Shown here in pieces: positions 24,867 to 28,383 of a stretch of 28,383 nt of DNA. The notes beneath the pieces are model-generated. The model had not been told where the DNA came from, ran no database searches, and saw only the letters and a program-made list of their open reading frames with translations. The position numbers and the translations under genes were made by a program. Each line of letters begins with the position of its first letter. Within the stretch, counting starts at the first letter, position 1. This DNA comes from Pseudaeromonas sp041441555. Lineage in GTDB: Bacteria; Pseudomonadota; Gammaproteobacteria; Enterobacterales; Aeromonadaceae. The DNA is taken from the NCBI GenBank assembly GCA_041441555.1, contig JASDSW010000025.1, forward strand, positions 1 to 28,383, written 5' to 3'.

Positions 24867-24892
24867 CCTTGCCACCACAAAAGGCGGCAAGG
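24867..24892 (-). promoter_or_regulatory. Stable hairpin between the TPR-GAF-GGDEF gene and queE
   Basis: On the minus strand CCTTGCCGCC pairs with GGTGGCAAGG (10 pairs, one G-U) around the 6-nt loop TTTTGT. No T-run follows on either strand, so it does not look like a factor-independent terminator. It lies 43 nt upstream of the queE start at 24824 and could be a leader, processing or attenuating structure. Confidence 0.45.
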
Positions 24893-24934
24893 GTAGCAAA
24901 AGCATGGGGTCGGGGAAAGTTTTGCGATAGGGTC

Positions 24935-27900
24935 TCAACCAACCGCGGCATTATCCGTTTTGCAGATCCGATGCGAGGTGGTCTGACGAACGTGTCCCTT
25001 ACCGTTGCGTTTGACTTCGTACAACATCTGGTCGGCGTTTTGCAAAAGTTCGGCATCATCAAAAATATCATGCAGATAGCGACTGTCCGTTACGCCGATA
25101 GAGCAGCTGAGCCAGCGCTCTTTGGGTAATTCGACCCGGTAACCCAGGTACTCGGTCAACTCGACGGCATACCCTTCCAAGCCATTCAGTCGCTCCAACA
25201 ATCGGGCCAGGCCAACCACGGCTTCGTCCGAGGTGGAATGGGGGAACATCACCAGGAATTCATCCCCCCCCCAGCGACAGGCGGTGTCAAAGTCGCGCAG
25301 CGTTTCACGTAGCAGATCGGCAAACCAGCGCAGTAATTGATCACCGGTGTCGTGGCCAAAGTTATCGTTGTAGTACTTGAAGTTATCCAGGTCGATAAAT
25401 GCCAACGCGAGGTGGGGGGTCTCATTGCCATAGCGGGCAATTCGTTTGAGCTCTTGTCGTAATTGGGTTTGAAACTTCTGGCGATTGCTCAGACCAGTCA
25501 GCGCATCGGTCGAGCTGAGCGTGATCAGTTGGCGTCGCTGTCGCAGGTTGACCAACTGGCCGGCCAACTGGTTGCCGATAAATTGCAGAATATCGCGGTC
25601 TGATTTATTCAAAGGGGCGCTGTCGGCAAACGTCAGCAAAATCATCTCGCCGATCTGACGTTGACCTTCCAGGAGCGGGTGACAGAGCACGGAGGAGAAG
25701 CGAAGTGCCTGTTTGGCCGCAGGAACTTCACCGTTGAACAACAACCGTGTCGTCGTGTGATTTCCCAGCCAGTCACTGAGAGTCAAACTATCGAGCTGGT
25801 TATCTGGAACCTGACTGTATTGCGCCAGTTCGTAGAGCTTCTGCTCATGATTGACCAGCAAGAAGCCGGCCTGGGCGTTGAAATGGGTACAAATCAGGCG
25901 CAGTGTTTCCGCGGCGATCTCCTGCTCGCTGTCCATGTTGACGGCCAGATGTTGCAAGGTGGCCAGCAAACGCATCTCGTGGACTCGCTGCCAAAGTTGA
26001 TTCATCCGCTGCTCTTGCCGCACGAGGTGCAGCAACTGATCCAGCTCCAGCTTGGGCGGCGATAGCATGTCATGGCCGTTGACCATGCTTTGCAGGTGCC
26101 AGGCACAAATGATGCGCAGTTTACTGGTAGGAAGCTGGTAGTGGCGGCACAGGGTGATCGCGCTGCGCAGATGTTGATACGCAGCCTCTACATCCGCCAA
26201 TTGCCGGTGAATGCGGATGGCCGCTTCGTGCAGCAATATCTGGTGATGAACCGTTAGATTGCTCTCAACATGACAGACTGCGCTGGCTTCCTCGAGCTCC
26301 AGCAGAGCCTGGCTGTAATTGCTATGACGGGCCTCCAGCAGAGCCTTGAGCAGGGGCCGCATGAACTTCCCTTCGGCGGAGACAGGGATATCCAGATTGA
26401 AACTGCGCTCCAGATCCTGCTCGGCGCGGATCCATTCGCCTTGATGAAGATGGATCACCCCCTGCAACAACAAGACGTCGTGCAAGGTACGGAACGGGAA
26501 ATTGGTCGTTCCGCGAATGCGCAGCATCTCGCGAAGCGTATTGAGCACTAACGAGGCGCTGCTGTTCTCTTGCACCTCGGCATATAGCCAGGCCAGGTTA
26601 TACAGGCTGATGGTAATTTCAGAAAAGTCGTTTAGTCGCAATACCGTATTGAGTGCCGACAGGTAATAGCGGTGAGCTTCGGGATAATTTTCCCGCTGGC
26701 AGAGCATATATCCGATGCCATTGCGGATCCGGGCCAGCTCGCCAGGAACATTAAGCTGCTCGCGCAGATGCTCGCTGATCCGGTAGCAGCGCAAGGCTCG
26801 TCGGTAACGGTTGAGCTGACTGTAGATAACCCCTCGGCTTTGAAAGGCTGCCGCCAGATCGGCTTGATAGTCATAGTGATGAGCCAGACGGATCGCCTCG
26901 ATGGAGCAATCCAGTGCCGAGTCATGATCGAGAAGTTTCTCGTAAGGCACCTGAGCGTAGATGTTCCGCAACACATAGATGCGGCCGCTGACCATCTGCT
27001 GGGAATCCAGTTGCTGCAGTAGCTGCCGCAACCGGGAGAGGCCAAATGGCGTATTGGCTTTATCGCATGCGACAAAATGGCAAAACAGCGCTTGCGTCTG
27101 CAACAGTTCATTATCTTGTGAGCTGCTCAACTTGACTGCCAGTTGGCTATAACGAATGGCCGTTGCCAGATCGGAGCGAAAAATATGCGCCATCGCCAGT
27201 TCACGGTAGGCCATGCACAGATGAATCGAATGATTGGCCTGTTGAGCCAACTCCAGCAGTCGATCAAAGGTGGCAATCGCCTCCTCATGTTCCCCGCAAT
27301 ACAACTGGGCTCGCCCCAAACAGAGCAGAAGTTGCCACTTATAGTGGCCATCTTGATCAAATTCGCCCCGTTCCAAACGGTGAACCAGCTTATGGGTGGC
27401 AACGACGGATTCATCAAAACAGAGCAATGCCAACAGCTGTTCACAACGGGCGAGCGCCGCATAGTCGTGCTGGATTTCGACATCGGCTAGCCCAGGCCAA
27501 TTCATGAAAGGAGAGGGGGTTGCTTCGAACGGATGCGGGTACACAATCCCGCTGCTGTCGATGAGGCTGACCCATTGCTCCCACAATTGCTGATGACTCT
27601 CGTCGCTGTGCTGGTAACTCGGATCGATGCCGATCAGCAGCAAAAACTTCCCGCTGTGGGGCTGCTGAATTAACTCTTCCAGCAATTTCAGGGTGGTGGG
27701 GCCAGCAAATTGGATGCCGGTCACCAATAATAACTGCGGATCGTCCTGGGTCAGAATAGAGAGCAGACGGATCAGGAGTGAACGGATACGCCTGGACTGA
27801 AAGGAGAGATCGTCAGGCAGGGGAAACTCGATGCGCATCAGTTCACGGCCGGTGAAATAATCGGCCAGCAATGTTCGTTCAATGCCATTGAGCTGCAACG

Positions 27901-28159
27901 CATCGAGTGCCGAGGCAATACTCATTTTTTTGCGATGCAGCAAATTCCGCAATAAGGGGAGCAACGGAGAATAAGGTTCCAGCGCATCGTGTTCGGTCAT
28001 CCGCCAACGAAGTGGAGAGAGATTTCGTTGCTGACAGTAATCATCCAATACCGAGCGCAACAAGGCTCCAGCCCGCGAGTGGACAAAGACGCAATCACCG
28101 CGTTGAGTCAGCGCTTGGTGCCAGTGTTTGTCGAGCCAGGTATCGAATCTAAAGGTCAC
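24935..28159 (-). CDS. Degenerate STAND-like ATPase / TPR / GAF / GGDEF regulator
   Basis: This encodes 1074 residues from a GTG at 28159, with AAGGA about 11 nt upstream and an in-frame stop further up. Residues 1-220 resemble the ATPase part of STAND/MalT-type regulators: FVHSRAGALLRSVL stands where a P-loop is expected but has no GxxGxGK[ST]. The Walker B-like LLLVTGIQFAG near 145 also lacks its acidic pair. Residues about 230-660 are helical TPR-like repeats (for example EEAIATFDRLLELAQQ). A GAF-like domain lies at about 743-865 and a GGDEF domain at about 883-1045, with intact GGDEF at 964-968 and the inhibitory site RDFD 9 residues upstream. It should be a soluble diguanylate cyclase controlled by protein or ligand binding. 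Domain limits are approximate and no direct characterised homologue is known to me. Confidence 0.88.
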   Translation of the reverse strand: MTFRFDTWLDKHWHQALTQRGDCVFVHSRAGALLRSVLDDYCQQRNLSPLRWRMTEHDALEPYSPLLPLLRNLLHRKKMSIASALDALQLNGIERTLLADYFTGRELMRIEFPLPDDLSFQSRRIRSLLIRLLSILTQDDPQLLLVTGIQFAGPTTLKLLEELIQQPHSGKFLLLIGIDPSYQHSDESHQQLWEQWVSLIDSSGIVYPHPFEATPSPFMNWPGLADVEIQHDYAALARCEQLLALLCFDESVVATHKLVHRLERGEFDQDGHYKWQLLLCLGRAQLYCGEHEEAIATFDRLLELAQQANHSIHLCMAYRELAMAHIFRSDLATAIRYSQLAVKLSSSQDNELLQTQALFCHFVACDKANTPFGLSRLRQLLQQLDSQQMVSGRIYVLRNIYAQVPYEKLLDHDSALDCSIEAIRLAHHYDYQADLAAAFQSRGVIYSQLNRYRRALRCYRISEHLREQLNVPGELARIRNGIGYMLCQRENYPEAHRYYLSALNTVLRLNDFSEITISLYNLAWLYAEVQENSSASLVLNTLREMLRIRGTTNFPFRTLHDVLLLQGVIHLHQGEWIRAEQDLERSFNLDIPVSAEGKFMRPLLKALLEARHSNYSQALLELEEASAVCHVESNLTVHHQILLHEAAIRIHRQLADVEAAYQHLRSAITLCRHYQLPTSKLRIICAWHLQSMVNGHDMLSPPKLELDQLLHLVRQEQRMNQLWQRVHEMRLLATLQHLAVNMDSEQEIAAETLRLICTHFNAQAGFLLVNHEQKLYELAQYSQVPDNQLDSLTLSDWLGNHTTTRLLFNGEVPAAKQALRFSSVLCHPLLEGQRQIGEMILLTFADSAPLNKSDRDILQFIGNQLAGQLVNLRQRRQLITLSSTDALTGLSNRQKFQTQLRQELKRIARYGNETPHLALAFIDLDNFKYYNDNFGHDTGDQLLRWFADLLRETLRDFDTACRWGGDEFLVMFPHSTSDEAVVGLARLLERLNGLEGYAVELTEYLGYRVELPKERWLSCSIGVTDSRYLHDIFDDAELLQNADQMLYEVKRNGKGHVRQTTSHRICKTDNAAVG
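25264..25272 (-). repeat. G9 homopolymer within the GGDEF active-site codons
   Basis: The coding strand reads TGG GGG GGG GAT at the W-G-G-D of WGGDEF, giving an uninterrupted run of nine G (C at 25264-25272 on the plus strand). Such a run is prone to replication slippage, which here would shift frame inside the catalytic loop. Confidence 0.9.
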
Positions 28160-28383
28160 GAGCTGATTATTCCTTACGCTACCGAGTATCCACAGTTATG
28201 GTACGCGTGAACGTCCAACCATGACCAAACAATTCACTCAATAACGCGGAGTGGATCAAGCTGAAATCCTGATTTTATGGATAGTCATGGTCATATTGGT
28301 CTAACACAGCGATTCCCAAGAAACGGAGGAATCAACAGCAAGAAAAGAGCAGTCATCACCACGCTGTTTAACATAATATACAT
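28160..28383. other. Upstream region of the TPR-GAF-GGDEF gene (window end)
   Basis: This is 224 bp with a lower GC content than the flanking genes, and it should carry the promoter of the minus-strand gene. The last 20 bases are very AT-rich (TATATTATG on the minus strand), possibly promoter sequence. No coding frame with family similarity is visible, and I could not place a confident promoter. Confidence 0.4.

Noticed and set aside
24831..24934. preQ1 riboswitch upstream of queE
   Set aside because: The gap has a hairpin, but no A-rich aptamer tail or conserved preQ1 core is recognisable, and the stem is longer than in preQ1-I aptamers.
24825..24938. N-terminal extension of queE reaching the GGDEF stop
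   Set aside because: It would need a TTG start and adds about 38 residues that are not seen in QueE proteins. The family N-terminus starts at the 24830/24824 ATGs.
28291..28383. Short hydrophobic minus-strand frame (about 30 codons) at the window end
   Set aside because: It is too short and lies at the edge, its upstream ribosome site is outside the window, and the AT-rich sequence may simply be promoter DNA.

Overview
The window looks like chromosomal DNA of a gammaproteobacterium, most likely Aeromonas or a close relative. The evidence is: moderately high GC; divergent metG and mrp/apbC next to udk-dcd-asmA, a gene order resembling enteric bacteria; a uridine phosphorylase nearly identical in its motifs to the E. 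coli protein; and many chemoreceptor and GGDEF genes. The genus is inferred from recalled family similarity, not from a search. I see no rRNA, tRNA, insertion sequence, phage gene or CRISPR array.

Layout. (1) 1-1777: the 5' end of a chemoreceptor gene (minus, cut by the window edge), then acylphosphatase and an overlapping CHAD-domain gene (plus). (2) 1797-8673: a shared terminator, metG (minus), then mrp/apbC, udk, dcd and asmA (plus). (3) 8704-11675: an Ap4A phosphorylase-like HIT gene (minus), divergent from a full-length chemoreceptor (plus). (4) 11748-13281 (minus): udp, preceded by an unannotated 58-codon ORF whose stop overlaps the udp start, then a small secreted DUF4124 protein. (5) 13416-18011 (minus): a tightly packed operon cobT-cobS-cobU-cobC-cobO-patatin. 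Its first five products suffice for adenosylation of cobinamide and assembly of the lower ligand and nucleotide loop of cobalamin, that is, salvage rather than de novo synthesis. (6) 18012-18427: a gap holding the decayed 5' end of a periplasmic substrate-binding protein gene (plus). (7) 18428-24018 (minus): a two-gene signalling operon, a receiver-GGDEF regulator overlapping by 4 nt a very large membrane hybrid histidine kinase. (8) 24147-28159 (minus): queE, and upstream of it a 1074-residue protein with a degenerate ATPase region, a TPR-like array, GAF and GGDEF.

The most interesting items are the udp leader ORF, whose Shine-Dalgarno and start codon lie within a 10-bp inverted repeat; the large regulator with a STAND-like N-terminus that appears to lack its P-loop and ends in an intact cyclase motif encoded across a G9 run; and the kinase operon with a broken periplasmic-sensor gene at its end. 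Two intact GGDEF proteins and a multi-PAS kinase within 10 kb make the right-hand part of the window a cyclic-di-GMP signalling neighbourhood.
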